A DNA stretch of 64,000 bases, taken from the NCBI GenBank assembly GCA_000727475.1, contig KL647303.1, forward strand, positions 2,011,843 to 2,075,842, in the 5' to 3' direction. This document shows positions 44,343 to 54,010 of the stretch, piece after piece (the first letter of the stretch is position 1; every line of letters starts with the position of its first letter). The DNA is from Sarcocystis neurona. Lineage: Eukaryota; Apicomplexa; Conoidasida; Eucoccidiorida; Sarcocystidae. A program made the position numbers and the translations under genes. A model generated the notes under the pieces. It did no database searches. It was not told the DNA's origin and saw nothing but the letters and a program-made list of their open reading frames with translations.

Positions 44343-44652
44343 GGTCCTGGCGCTGGAGGCAGAGGAGAGCAGCAAATGGGGCGGCGGGAAGGAAGACGGA
44401 GTAATGACCGTACGCACCCGCCGAGGCAGGATCGAACAGCAACGGCAGCTGCAGAGCAGCAGCAACCACACCAACTGGCTCCTTGTGTGTCTGTTTTGCT
44501 CACGCCTTGTTATTCAAGTAATTCACTCTGACGCATACTCACGACTGTGAAGCAGAACAACAACACCCCGCTCGCCAGATGGCTTCGCTAACACTTCTCT
44601 CCCAACGGAGACAGCATGTATAAGAAGAAACGCGCGCGGCGCCTCACACTCC

Positions 44653-44668
44653 CACACACACACACACC
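44653..44668. repeat. CA microsatellite
   Basis: About eight CA units in CCCACACACACACACACCC context. Confidence 0.85.
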
Positions 44669-45629
44669 CACAGCAGCCGCAAACGAACAGCCCCGCGCGC
44701 AGTTATTTCTAACAAGCGAAAACACGCGCAGAAGAAATTCAGAAATCCCGGCAAATCTCGCGGTGAAGCTACTACAACGCAGTTCGCCTCAGCTCCTCGG
44801 AGTCAGAAGAAAGACGAGAAAGAGGATGCGCCCCTCCGCGTGTCCAGCCGCCAGTCCCTGCAAGGCCTCGCAGCCGTCAAAGTGGCGCCCTTCCCCACAG
44901 CCCTACCGTGTAGAAGTAGAGCAAGTCACACGAGGAAATTGCAGCAACGCCGACGCAACAGGTGGGCCTACTGCCCTCGCGTAATATAACGACCAGCAAC
45001 CAGGAACGCGTTCAGAAGAAGCACGCAAAGCCTGAAGTGAGGGCGCCGTAAGTGGAGACGAATGGAAGCGAGATTCGTCAATCCTGTTCTTTTCTCTCGG
45101 CTTGTTGACCTGCGAGGCGTCATAGGAGAAACCGTCTCCCCGTCACCGTCGCACTGTTCTCCACACTTCAGCGAATATATGACACGCGTCCACGGTGAGA
45201 TACTTGCCATTCTGACCCGGTGGAACTGCTGTGGAAAGTGACGGGTATACTACGACGCCCACTACCTTTGCTGACAGTATGTGGGGTAGGCAGGAGCGTC
45301 GACTTCTGTTCACACAGAGGACAGCGGGGAGACTCTTCACAGAGGAGGTGTCCCGTGGGCACGGTGGAGGATTAGTACCAGGGCGGCCGGTCATCGGCAG
45401 GTGCACCCCACGTACGGGGACACCAAGCAGCTGGCACCTATAATAATTAGTAGAGTCATACTGTATATACAAAAAAACGAACACACAGGAGAAGAGTCCG
45501 GTGAGACGTACATAACAGGGGGAGAAGGCGAGGCCAAGTGAAGGGGCCGCGCCAAGAGGTGACAGAAGCACACTTTGTGTGGGGGTTAGAGTCTCTTGCC
45601 AGTTGAGCCCTCCTTCATCGCACAGATGT

Positions 45630-45840
45630 CAGTTGATCCTTTTTTCATTCTACCTGCCAATTTACATTTCTTCCCTTACAAGCGTCTGTGAGAATTCACC
45701 CTTTTCTTCCGCAGTTGCCAATTTACCCCTTTCCTCGCCTCATGTAGGCCATTTCCCGTTGACTCTAGCACACAGGCGTCCCGCCTTATGAATTTTCCCT
45801 TCTACAGAAAGACCGGAGATTTGCCCTTTCCTCCTGCCAC
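45630..45840 (+). repeat. Loose pyrimidine-rich motif array
   Basis: About seven copies of an RATTYNCCCTTTYYTC-like word start near 45634, 45656, 45690, 45717, 45748, 45789 and 45815, spaced 22-41 bp. The best copies share CAATTTAC and CCCTTTCCTC. Confidence 0.5.
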
Positions 45841-47038
45841 GTGGCGAGAGATGCCCGGCAGGCCTGCTGCCACCAGCGCGGCGACGATAAATCGGAAGCG
45901 AAGTTCGCCGGCGCGTAGCACTGCCCTCACGCCTCGTCGACCCGAGAAGACTACCATGAATGCAGCAGTTCTCAACACGATTTTCTTCTCCGTATAACAT
46001 AGACACAAGGAGTCGCTCTGTCACACAAAGGGCTTTATCCACAGCAGTTCTACCGTCGGGCCAAATCGATCCTCATATTCAAGGATACTTCTGTTTTGAA
46101 AAGTATTACACGTACGACGTGGGAAGAAAAGAATCAACATTCACACACAACGAGAAGTGCCCGACAAAAATTTCCTACCTTTGGACCGTCAAAATACACG
46201 CCCCGCTTACACGTGTGTGTCCCCGGCAGGTATAATAAGGTACGGTACCTCCTCAACGCGGTCAGCAGTGTCTAGCGCGTTGATGTACAAAACAGACGCT
46301 TCCCAAAATTATAACTGCGTAGTAGAAGGGGGGGTCGCCCGGACAAAGTATCTCACTTTTCCACACGCGCGTGTGTCATCTAGTCGCCGAAGGGTATGTA
46401 GACAGCAGTCCACTTCTAGGAAGCACACGACGAAGACAGTTGGATGTGTCGCTCTTCCTCCCAAGCCCAAAGAAAGCCGAAGAGAAGGCGGAGAAAGTTC
46501 ACGCGTCTCTCTCTTTTCTCTGTCTGTGCCAGTCTCTGTATCTCCTCCTCTGAACTTCGTTTTTCTGTCAGTCAAGAGACGCCACGGCGCGCGCGAAGAA
46601 AATAGCAGACATGTGTTGTGTGGGGAGACAACTAGTAAGACGCAGCGCGCGAGTGGCACAAAAGTCGAAAGAATCTTGAGGACGGGGAGGAAAAGTTGAA
46701 GCTTCCTCGCGAAACAAGCTTCTACTACTTTGCACACGTGTCTGACGAATATGCCCGACGACGTAGCGTCGTGCGTGTGTGTGTAGATAGAAAGAAAAAG
46801 GAGAAAAAGATATGCAAACAGACAAACAGGAACAAAGAAATCGCGTAAAAAATGCCAGTGACGCCGACGGGCTCAAGTGCTTGTCACATACTCCACATGT
46901 ACACACATTATATATATAAACTAGAATATAGTCAAGAAAGCGATAAAGACGGTGCGGCAATTAACGTGAAGAGTAGAAACATCCGGGACCGCGTCTTGCC
47001 CACGTTCGTAGGAGGAGGAGAAGAGAAGTGGGAAACAT

Positions 47039-48025
47039 ATGCCGAACCGAGGAGAGCGGACGACGGAGGGGCGATTCTCCGGCAAAAGACGAGAGCTAGG
47101 CGCAGCAGCAGGCGAGGAGGAAGAGAAGGAGCAGCAGCAGAGCCACACAGGCAACGACACGCATGTGAGCCGCACGCCTGCAGGAGCAGCGTCCGAAAGA
47201 CGCAAAGCGTCCTCCCGAGCAGCAGCACGTGCTGCAGCGCCAGCGTACGAACGGGAGACAGTTCACAAGAAGACAAAGGAGAAGCAACAGCCGCAGCAGG
47301 TGAGGCAGGGCAACAGTCCAGTCGCTTACGCCAGCCCCAGCAGCAGGGGCACTTAGGAAGAGAAATGCGGCAGCAGCAGCGGCAGGGTGAGGAATGCGGG
47401 TCGAACGCGGGTGCAACAGAAGAAATACCTTCCCAGCTGCAGATGCGACAACACCGAAGCAAGAACAAGGAGAATCCTCTTCTGCAGACGCAAACGCAGC
47501 TGCCTTATCGCCGGAACAAACCGCTGTCGCGTTGTATCAGCAGCAACAGCAGCAATACGACGACAGGAGAGGAAGGAACAGACGAGTGTACCAGCAGCAG
47601 CAGTAGCTGCACGCGGAACGCACAGCAGCACGCTAGCAGAGAAACGAGCCCCTTTTACACGCGCAGCAACACCAGCAGCAAAAAAGGACAAGAAGAAATC
47701 CCGAGAGATAGACAGACTGCCTTCTGCTCTCCCCAGCGGTAAGTAGTGGTCTGGGCAGCACGTGAGTCTCTCGGTATCTCTGCCTGCATCGCAGGCGAGT
47801 GCTGCGCAGCACACGACGAGGCAGATGCTGCTCGTAGTCGTTTCTTGGCAGCCACAGAGGGCAAGAAAAAAAAGACAACCAAGAATGGGCGGACAGAGAA
47901 GAGGAGAGTAAAACAGGGAGGAGGCCACGAAACAAAGAGAAGGGACACAGAGAGGAAGAAACGAAGAGAAAGAAGTGAAGAAGACGAAGAAGAAGAAGAA
48001 GAAAAAGAAGAAGAAAAAGAGAAGG
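47039..48025 (+). CDS. Lys/Arg/Glu-rich protein with short introns, truncated by assembly gap
   Basis: From ATG 47039 (MPNRGERTTEGRFSGKRREL) one frame runs to Gln at 47299, where a CAG|GTGAGG donor pairs with a CACTTAG acceptor ending at 47356. This 57-nt phase-0 intron removes the only in-frame stop. Exon 2 (47357-47738) ends in KKSREIDRLPSALPSG at an AGCG|GTAAGT donor. A 56-nt intron ends at CTGCATCGCAG (47794), and exon 3 continues in phase as ECCAAHDEADAARSRFLAAT, then Lys/Arg-rich sequence (KKKKTTKNGRTEKRR) and an acidic Glu run entering the gap at 48026. Plus-strand CAG polarity agrees with plus coding. Composition suggests a nuclear or nucleolar protein; no domain is recognised. A longer frame from 46852 overlaps and is the alternative. 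Confidence 0.45.
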
Positions 48026-48393
48026 NNNNNNNNNNNNNNNNNNNNNNNNNNNNNNNNNNNNNNNNNNNNNNNNNNNNNNNNNNNNNNNNNNNNNNNNNNN
48101 NNNNNNNNNNNNNNNNNNNNNNNNNNNNNNNNNNNNNNNNNNNNNNNNNNNNNNNNNNNNNNNNNNNNNNNNNNNNNNNNNNNNNNNNNNNNNNNNNNNN
48201 NNNNNNNNNNNNNNNNNNNNNNNNNNNNNNNNNNNNNNNNNNNNNNNNNNNNNNNNNNNNNNNNNNNNNNNNNNNNNNNNNNNNNNNNNNNNNNNNNNNN
48301 NNNNNNNNNNNNNNNNNNNNNNNNNNNNNNNNNNNNNNNNNNNNNNNNNNNNNNNNNNNNNNNNNNNNNNNNNNNNNNNNNNNNNNNNNNNNN
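48026..48393. other. Assembly gap (368 N)
   Basis: A run of N flanked on both sides by purine-rich GAA/GAG/AGG repeat DNA on the plus strand (47975-48025 and 48394-48440). The missing sequence is probably more of the same purine tract, which explains the assembly failure; its true length is unknown. Confidence 0.95.
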
Positions 48394-48487
48394 AGGAAAG
48401 ACGAGGAAGAGGAAAAGAAGAGGAAGAAGAAAAAGGAGGGAAATACACCAGAAACGCGTCCGTCGCCTTCCCTGAGGTGGTACTTAC

Positions 48488-49593
48488 CACACATTGCTCC
48501 GGATGAAAGCAGCAAGACCGACTAGCCCCCGCGCCGAAGCGATGTGCTGCACGTAGCTGCTGTCATCCACCACCACCAGCAAATATCGATGCTGCTGCAC
48601 GTAGCAGAAAAATTCCTTCACAAGTCGCTGCGTCGCCTGCTGCCGCCACGCCTGTGCCTGTCGCCAAAGCTGCGCAGCAACAGCAGCAGCGGCGGCGGCA
48701 GGACCAGCAGCAGCGGCCACACATGCGGAGGGAGCAGCAGCAGCAGCAGCACTGCAGAGCGCGTCGTCACCAGCAGCAACACCAGCAGGTAGCCCTGCAG
48801 ACGACGCAGCTGCAACACCACCACCGCAAGGTGCAGTTGCATGCGGGAAGGCAGCCACCCTCTCTACGTCTCCTGTTTGCGGCTCGACAAGGGCGCACTT
48901 GTCCTGCTGCCTGGTGGCAAACTGCAGCCGCCTGCCCTTGGTTTTTAGCTCCTGCTGCTGCCCATGAAGCGGGCCTGGAGCAGCAGCTGCATTACGCACA
49001 GTAGCACCAGCAGGAGCACCAGCAGCGTCACCGCGTCTCTGAAATGAGCGAGTGCCCGCCGCTGACACTCTGGGTCCTGCTCCTGCTGCTCTCCTTCCTA
49101 CCTCTCCTGCGATTGTTGCCGTCAACCTATCTCCTCCTGTTGCGGCCCGAGCTATTGCTGCGGCGACATCTGGGGCTGCTTCCGCCGGTGAGGCTGCTGC
49201 TACTGCTGCAGCACTTGCTGGTGCTGTCCTCGGCGTCGCTGCTGCCGCGGGAGCGTCGCTGCTCCGCCAGGAGCCCGAAGCCTGCGCCGGATCTGCGTAG
49301 AATCTCGTGCATTTGTTCTTCAGCTGCAGCCAGTACGCGTGCAGCGCCGGCAAGCCAAGAAAGACGGATATTTTTGAGTCTACCGAAAAAGTAGTGGCGA
49401 GTCGCTCGGCGTGCGCAGCAGCTTCCTTGTTGATCTGCAGAAGAGAAACAAGAAGTAGGAGAGAAGAAGCCGCAGCAGCAGAACGCACGACTCCGTAGGG
49501 CCCGGCTGCGCGCGCCAGAAACTCAGTCGTGCGTAGAAGTCTCCATACACTACCATACCGAAGGACGCACACGCACGTATCAGAGGCATGCAT
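48488..49593 (-). CDS. Unknown protein with conserved-looking ends around an Ala-rich insert
   Basis: An ATG at 49593 opens a frame with a hydrophobic stretch SAAAASSLLLLVSLLQ (about residues 38-53) that could be a membrane anchor. A strong acceptor (TTGTTTCTCTTCTGCAG, exon start 49434) may mark an internal exon start instead. The next block is well-mixed: INKEAAAHAERLATTFSVDS, then KISVFLGLPALHAYWLQLKN and KCTRFYADPAQ. About 210 Ala-rich residues follow, then a second ordered block VKEFFCYVQQHRYLLVVVDD, SSYVQHIASARGLVGLAAF. The exon ends at TGTG|GTAAGT (48488). Downstream exons fall in or beyond the assembly gap. The two blocks look like one globular domain split by a low-complexity insertion, but I do not recognise it. 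Confidence 0.5.
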
Positions 49594-50019
49594 CTGACAT
49601 ACATATATCCCCTATATTGCACGTACGGGTATATATATAGATATATGTGATAGGTGCAGATATAGTACACATCATACGCATCTACCTCTGATAGAGGGGT
49701 AGACAGCTGAGGAAGAAGACGTGACACATACGCACACATCCTACGGGTGATCGAGAGCTGCGGAAGAAGATGCAATACATGTGTGTACACACAACACGGA
49801 TATTAGAGAGTTGAAGACGAAAACGTAATACAAATACATATATATATATACACCCCGAGGACAATCTATATCGACCGCATATAGAAAATATACAAAACAG
49901 CAGCTTTTGATTCGTAGAGTAGGACGTTTGCAACAACCCCACTTGCTGTAGCACCACCGTGTTCCTTCGTCCCGTCCCCTTCCTCTTCTCTACTTCAATA
50001 CTCACATGCTGCAGATGCG

Positions 50020-50280
50020 TATCTGTAAATATGTGCATCTAATCCATATGTACATATATGATATTCACTTACGTATATATAAATATTATATAGAGACATC
50101 TATGTGTATATATATAAATCCATATATGAACACTACATATATACACACGTATATATACACATACGTTGGCACATGCCTTTCTACATGTCCTTACATGAAT
50201 CCACGTATACACGAATGTGTACGCAAATCCATGTACACACATATATACACATCCATATATATATATATATATATATGTGC
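50020..50280. repeat. Imperfect TA/CA microsatellite tract
   Basis: Mixed TATATA, CATATA, ACACAT and GTATAC words, ending with about twelve TA units just before 50277. Confidence 0.85.
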
Positions 50281-50574
50281 GCATGCTGCAGGATGCACTA
50301 GGCCAAACATGTCCCAGTGGAACAGCAGAGGGCACCCTTTTACTATAGAAACTAGGCGCTCACTTACTTGCCCAAAGAGGCTCCTCCGAGCGTCGTCTTC
50401 AGAGATATGAACAGATGTATCCACAGTCCCAGGGACACAATATATCTAGCCATCTGTATTTGTCTATTTACCTATCTATCTGTGTGTCTACATCTGTAGA
50501 GCTCTGTCTCTCTTCATGTAAATAATACGTCTACCCATCTGTATCTATCTATATCTATCTCTCTCTATATATAG

Positions 50575-50860
50575 ATGTATCCATCAGTCTACATCTACTT
50601 ATCAATCTATACGTATCTACCTATGTCTATATCTATCCACACCTATATCTACCTATCTGTGTGTACTGCATCCCTATACATCCCTTCTTCTCTTTGTATG
50701 GATACTGGATCTACCCGTCTGTATCTATCTATCTACCTGTGTGTAGTGCATCCCCCGATGAATCTCTTCCTCTTCTTTTATGAACAATACATCTGTCCAC
50801 CTGTCTCTATGTGTGTGTGTAGTATATCCAGGTGGATCTCTTTCTGTCTCTATACGGGTA
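50575..50860. repeat. About 80-bp degenerate minisatellite with TCTA tracts
   Basis: Units containing CTGTGTGTA-TGCATCC, then TCTTC-CTT, TATGAA/GGATA and CTATCTATCTA start near 50659, 50739 and 50815 (periods 80 and 76). A looser related copy lies near 50486. Confidence 0.65.
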
Positions 50861-51026
50861 TTACAACACCCAGGACAGGTGTATAATACATGCAGACATC
50901 AACACTGTGTATGTATGTGTGACCGCAGAGAGAGAGGAAGAGGGGCCCCCGGGGTGCTGCGTTGCTTTCTGCACTTGCTGCTGCTGAGTTGGTCGGGTGG
51001 GCGATACGCCTGTTGCGCGAACTCAC

Positions 51027-53003
51027 TACGACAAGGTGGATATTCTTCACTCCAAGAGACGTAAGAGAAAGAGGCAGCCGCAGCAGCAAATCTTCAGAGA
51101 AAACAAGTGCATGGGACAGCAGCACCCCCCGCTGCGTCAGACTTTCACACCGTCCGGCAAGTCGTTCGCGTAGCGCCGCCACTGCGTCCACGGCCTCTTC
51201 CCAGGCTGCTGCGGCAGTAGCGAGCATGCATTCCTCGCCTCCACCAGCAACAGCAGGCCGGCGGGGGGCACAGCAACAGGAGGCAGAACACGATGAAGGA
51301 AGAGGAGAAGACAACGAACTGGGAGACGCAGCTGAAGAAGCGCCGGGGGACGCCAGAGATGGCGGGCGAGGTATAGGAGGAGCCGGAGAAGCGGCAGAAA
51401 ACGCGGAGTTCTGGTGGGTTTCTTCTGCGTTTGCGGTAGTAGCAGCAGCAGCGGCAGAACGACACTTCGGTGCCTTCGACAGAGCAGCAGCAGCAGCAGG
51501 CGGAGCTGCTTCTCGTAATGCGGCACAGCTTTCTGCTGCTGCTGTTGCTGCTGCTGCAGGAAGAAGAAAACCGCAGTCGTCTTCTGCTTCGGCAGCAGTT
51601 GCGGTAGTCTCCGTACGTCTAGCAGCTGCAGCAGCAGCGCAGAACTGCGTTGCTGCCGCTGCAGCGCCGAGCCCGTCTTTCGGGCCTGCTGCGACAGAGG
51701 CTCCTGCTGCTGTAGCGCGCGCGTCTGCGGAAGAAGAAGACGCAGCAGCCTGTGCCTCGGGAACCTCGCACACAGTACTGCATGTAGCTGACTCCACAAC
51801 GCCGCCAGCGGCACGAGTGCTGCTGCGCACTTCTCTGCAGTCAAAGCTCGAACAAAACAGTGGCGTGTGCGTAGGAGAAGCAGCAGCAGCAGCAACCGCA
51901 GCAGCAGCAGCAACCGCAGCATCCGGCGCTGCTTTCTCTCCGACACCACCAAGCCAAGCGCTCCGCTCTGCTGCCTCAAAAGAGCCGCTGCCTCTGCTAC
52001 AAATGCATGCTTCCCCTTGTTGGCGTGCTGCAGGGCTGCTGCTACTCCTCCTGCTGAGGTGCGGCGGTGAGAACGTTGCCAAGACGCACCCGCTGCAGCC
52101 ACCACGTTCAGCCGCTTCCCCCCTGTTGCTGCTGCTACTCCTGATGCCGCTGCTGCTGCTACTGCTGCTGCCGGTGCTGGTGCTGGTGCTGCTGTCGCTG
52201 CTACCACTGCTGTCGCTGCTGCCACCCCTGCTGCCACTGCTGCTACTCCTGCTGACGCTGCTGCTACTGCTGCTGTCGCTGCTACCACTGCTGCTGTCGC
52301 TGCTACCACTGCTGCTGTCGCTGCTACCACTGCTGCTGTCGCTGCTGCTACTCCTGCTGCCGCTACTCCAGCTGTCGCTCCTCCCACAGCTACCGGTGTT
52401 GGTGCTGCTGTCGCTGCTGCCACTGCTGCCGCCGGTGCTGCTGCTGCTGGGTAGGTTGCTGGTGCTGGGGATGCTACGACTGTCCACCGTGTCGCATGCG
52501 GGGTCGGCTGGGCAAACAAGAACGGTCCTTCCGCTGCTCCGGCTGCTCCCGCTCACGCCGTCCGCAGGGCTGCTACTTTCGGACAGACTGCTGCTAGCGC
52601 GTACGGCGGCGCTGTTGCTCAACCTGCTGCTGCTGCTGCCCACACTGGCACTGCTCACGCTCCACGAACGGCTGCTACATGCGTCGCAGCACCTGCTGTG
52701 TGCCGCCCGCAGCTGCTGCAGCGCAGACTTCGCCTGCTCCAGTTCGCCATGGGAGAAGGCAAGACGCAGCGGGGAACAACACGGGGAGGGACTGCTCACG
52801 CACACGCTGTTGCAGAGGCTGCTGTCAAGGAAATGGCTGCTGCCGTTGCTTCTCACTGACGAGCAATTGCTGCTGTTTCCGCAGCAATTCCTGCAACTGC
52901 TTCGGCAAGAGCTGCTGCTGCTGTCGTTGCTGCTGCTGCCGCCACTGCTGCTGTTACTGCGCATTTGTGAGGCACGGGGTGCGCACCGGGTGGAGAGAAT
53001 GCG
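51027..53003 (-). CDS. Ser/Ala-rich protein, internal exon, unknown function
   Basis: The exon is bounded by a good acceptor (CTTCTTGGGTTTCCCCGCAG, start 53003/53004) and a donor (GTCGTA|GTGAGT, end 51027). It opens with Ser-rich sequence after SQMRSNSSSGG. It contains an ordered helix LRLAFSHGELEQAKSALQQL, RAAHSRC, then a long Ser/Gly/Asp tract from 21-nt repeats and an Ala-rich part. It ends in non-repetitive sequence WEEAVDAVAALRERLAGRCE, SLTQRGVLLSHALVFSEDLL. Both ordered parts lie in the same frame, which fixes the strand. A 58-nt intron (51026-50969) may lead to a short terminal exon ending at 50861, but that tail is not convincing. The 850-codon plus-strand frame here is poly-Leu antisense. 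Confidence 0.5.
52270..52349 (-). repeat. 21-nt coding repeat (Ser/Gly/Asp)
   Basis: Three perfect copies of CTGCTGTCGCTGCTACCACTG (plus strand) at 52270, 52291 and 52312, then a partial copy. On the minus strand they encode SGSSDSS-like units; similar degenerate copies extend from 52150 to 52400. Confidence 0.9.
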
Positions 53004-53009
53004 CCTGCG

Positions 53010-54010
53010 GGGAAACCCAAGAAGAGGCAGAGAGAGCTGCATGCAAGAGAGTCGCCACACATGTACCCTGCCGCTGCTGCTGCTGCTGTTGCTTCTGCTG
53101 CTGCGTCTCCTTTGTCCCTGCTGCTGTCTCCACCTATGGTCTTTCCTTCCCTGTAGCTGCTGCGCTCTCTGTCGCCCTCCGCTTTGCTGTCGTTATTTTC
53201 TTCCCGCTCCACCCTCACTGCACCCCTCTGTTTTTTCTGCTCTTGCTCTGTTTCTTCTCCTGCGCCCAGCAACTTTGTCTCCTTTGCCCACCCACCTTCC
53301 CTTCCTGCTGTTGCTGCAGCTGCCTCACACACGAAGAACTCTCTCCTGCTGCTGTTGCTGCTGCTTTCCTCTCTGCTGCTGTCGCTGCTCTTCTGTTCGC
53401 CTCCCTGTCCCTCCTGCTTCTGTATCTCACCTCTCCCACCAGTCCTCTTCCTTCTGCTGCTGCTGCTGTTTTTTTGTGTTACTCACACTTCATCCTGCTG
53501 TCGATTCCTGCTAGTTCACTGCCTCTGGAGTCTTGCAGCTGCTCCTGCTTCTTTTGTTTGTACTTGCCGCTCGCCGGCTCTGACGCACGTGTCCACTTCT
53601 TCTTCCTCACCCCTTCCGCCACGGTCGTGTCTACCTCACCGGCCTAAAACTTCTACTCTTCTGCAGCTAGCACGTCCACACGAGGAATGAGACAAAGATG
53701 AGCGCCATCACTCAAGCAGAGAAACTCGACTTTTGAAGAAAAAATGGACCCACACCAACCCTGCTGCGGACGACACTCCTGCTGTCTGTGGCAGGCGAAG
53801 AAGGTTTATCACTGCTGCTGCTGCTGCTGCTGCTCTGTTGCTGCTGCTGTTGCTGCGGCACTGCGGCGGAACAGCAGCAGCAACACCACCTCCACCTGGA
53901 GCGCAGATAAAATATCTATGCGCCACCTCCCCGAGGTCCTTGTGAACTCTGGCACAACCCAGATCCCTTCCCTACTACTTCTCTACGTCCCATCTTCTCC
54001 TTTCCTGTTG
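53010..54010. other. Intergenic/intron region, CTG-rich, no resolved gene
   Basis: Pyrimidine- and CTG-rich on the plus strand. Minus frames (such as 52853-53332, charged and Ala-rich, with NNDSKAEGDRERSSYREGK) could be an upstream exon of the 51.0-53.0 kb gene. A minus frame at 53708-53926 is Ala-rich and may be chance. No boundaries could be fixed. Confidence 0.35.

Larger units (their letters stand above)
44343..47038. other. Intergenic, repeat-poor within the second repeat-rich segment
   Basis: A CA microsatellite lies at 44653-44668. A 122-codon ATG-start plus frame (44616-44984) is basic and lacks features. Pyrimidine-rich motif copies occur at 45630-45840. Minus frames around 45.2-45.6 kb contain a fragment resembling half a RING finger, judged chance. 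No gene is supported. Confidence 0.45.
49594..50860. other. Microsatellite and minisatellite DNA, no gene
   Basis: TA/CA-rich DNA dominates: 49600-49650, 49836-49852, and a dense imperfect TATA/CATA tract at 50020-50280. It is followed by TCTA/CTGT-type repeats at 50440-50880. All short ORFs here are translations of the repeats (Tyr/Ile/His-rich). Confidence 0.7.

Noticed and set aside
45168..45362. GHLLCEESPRCPLC as half a RING finger
   Set aside because: Only the second half of a zinc-binding pattern is present, in a frame closed just upstream by a stop; no acceptor supports it.
47633..48525. ORFs spanning the N run
   Set aside because: The reading through N is artificial; true gap length and frame are unknown.
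50962..53514. 850-codon plus-strand ORF rich in Leu/Pro/Cys
   Set aside because: It is the antisense of CTG-coded Ser/Ala sequence; poly-Leu arises from CTG. Ordered segments and splice signals lie on the minus strand.
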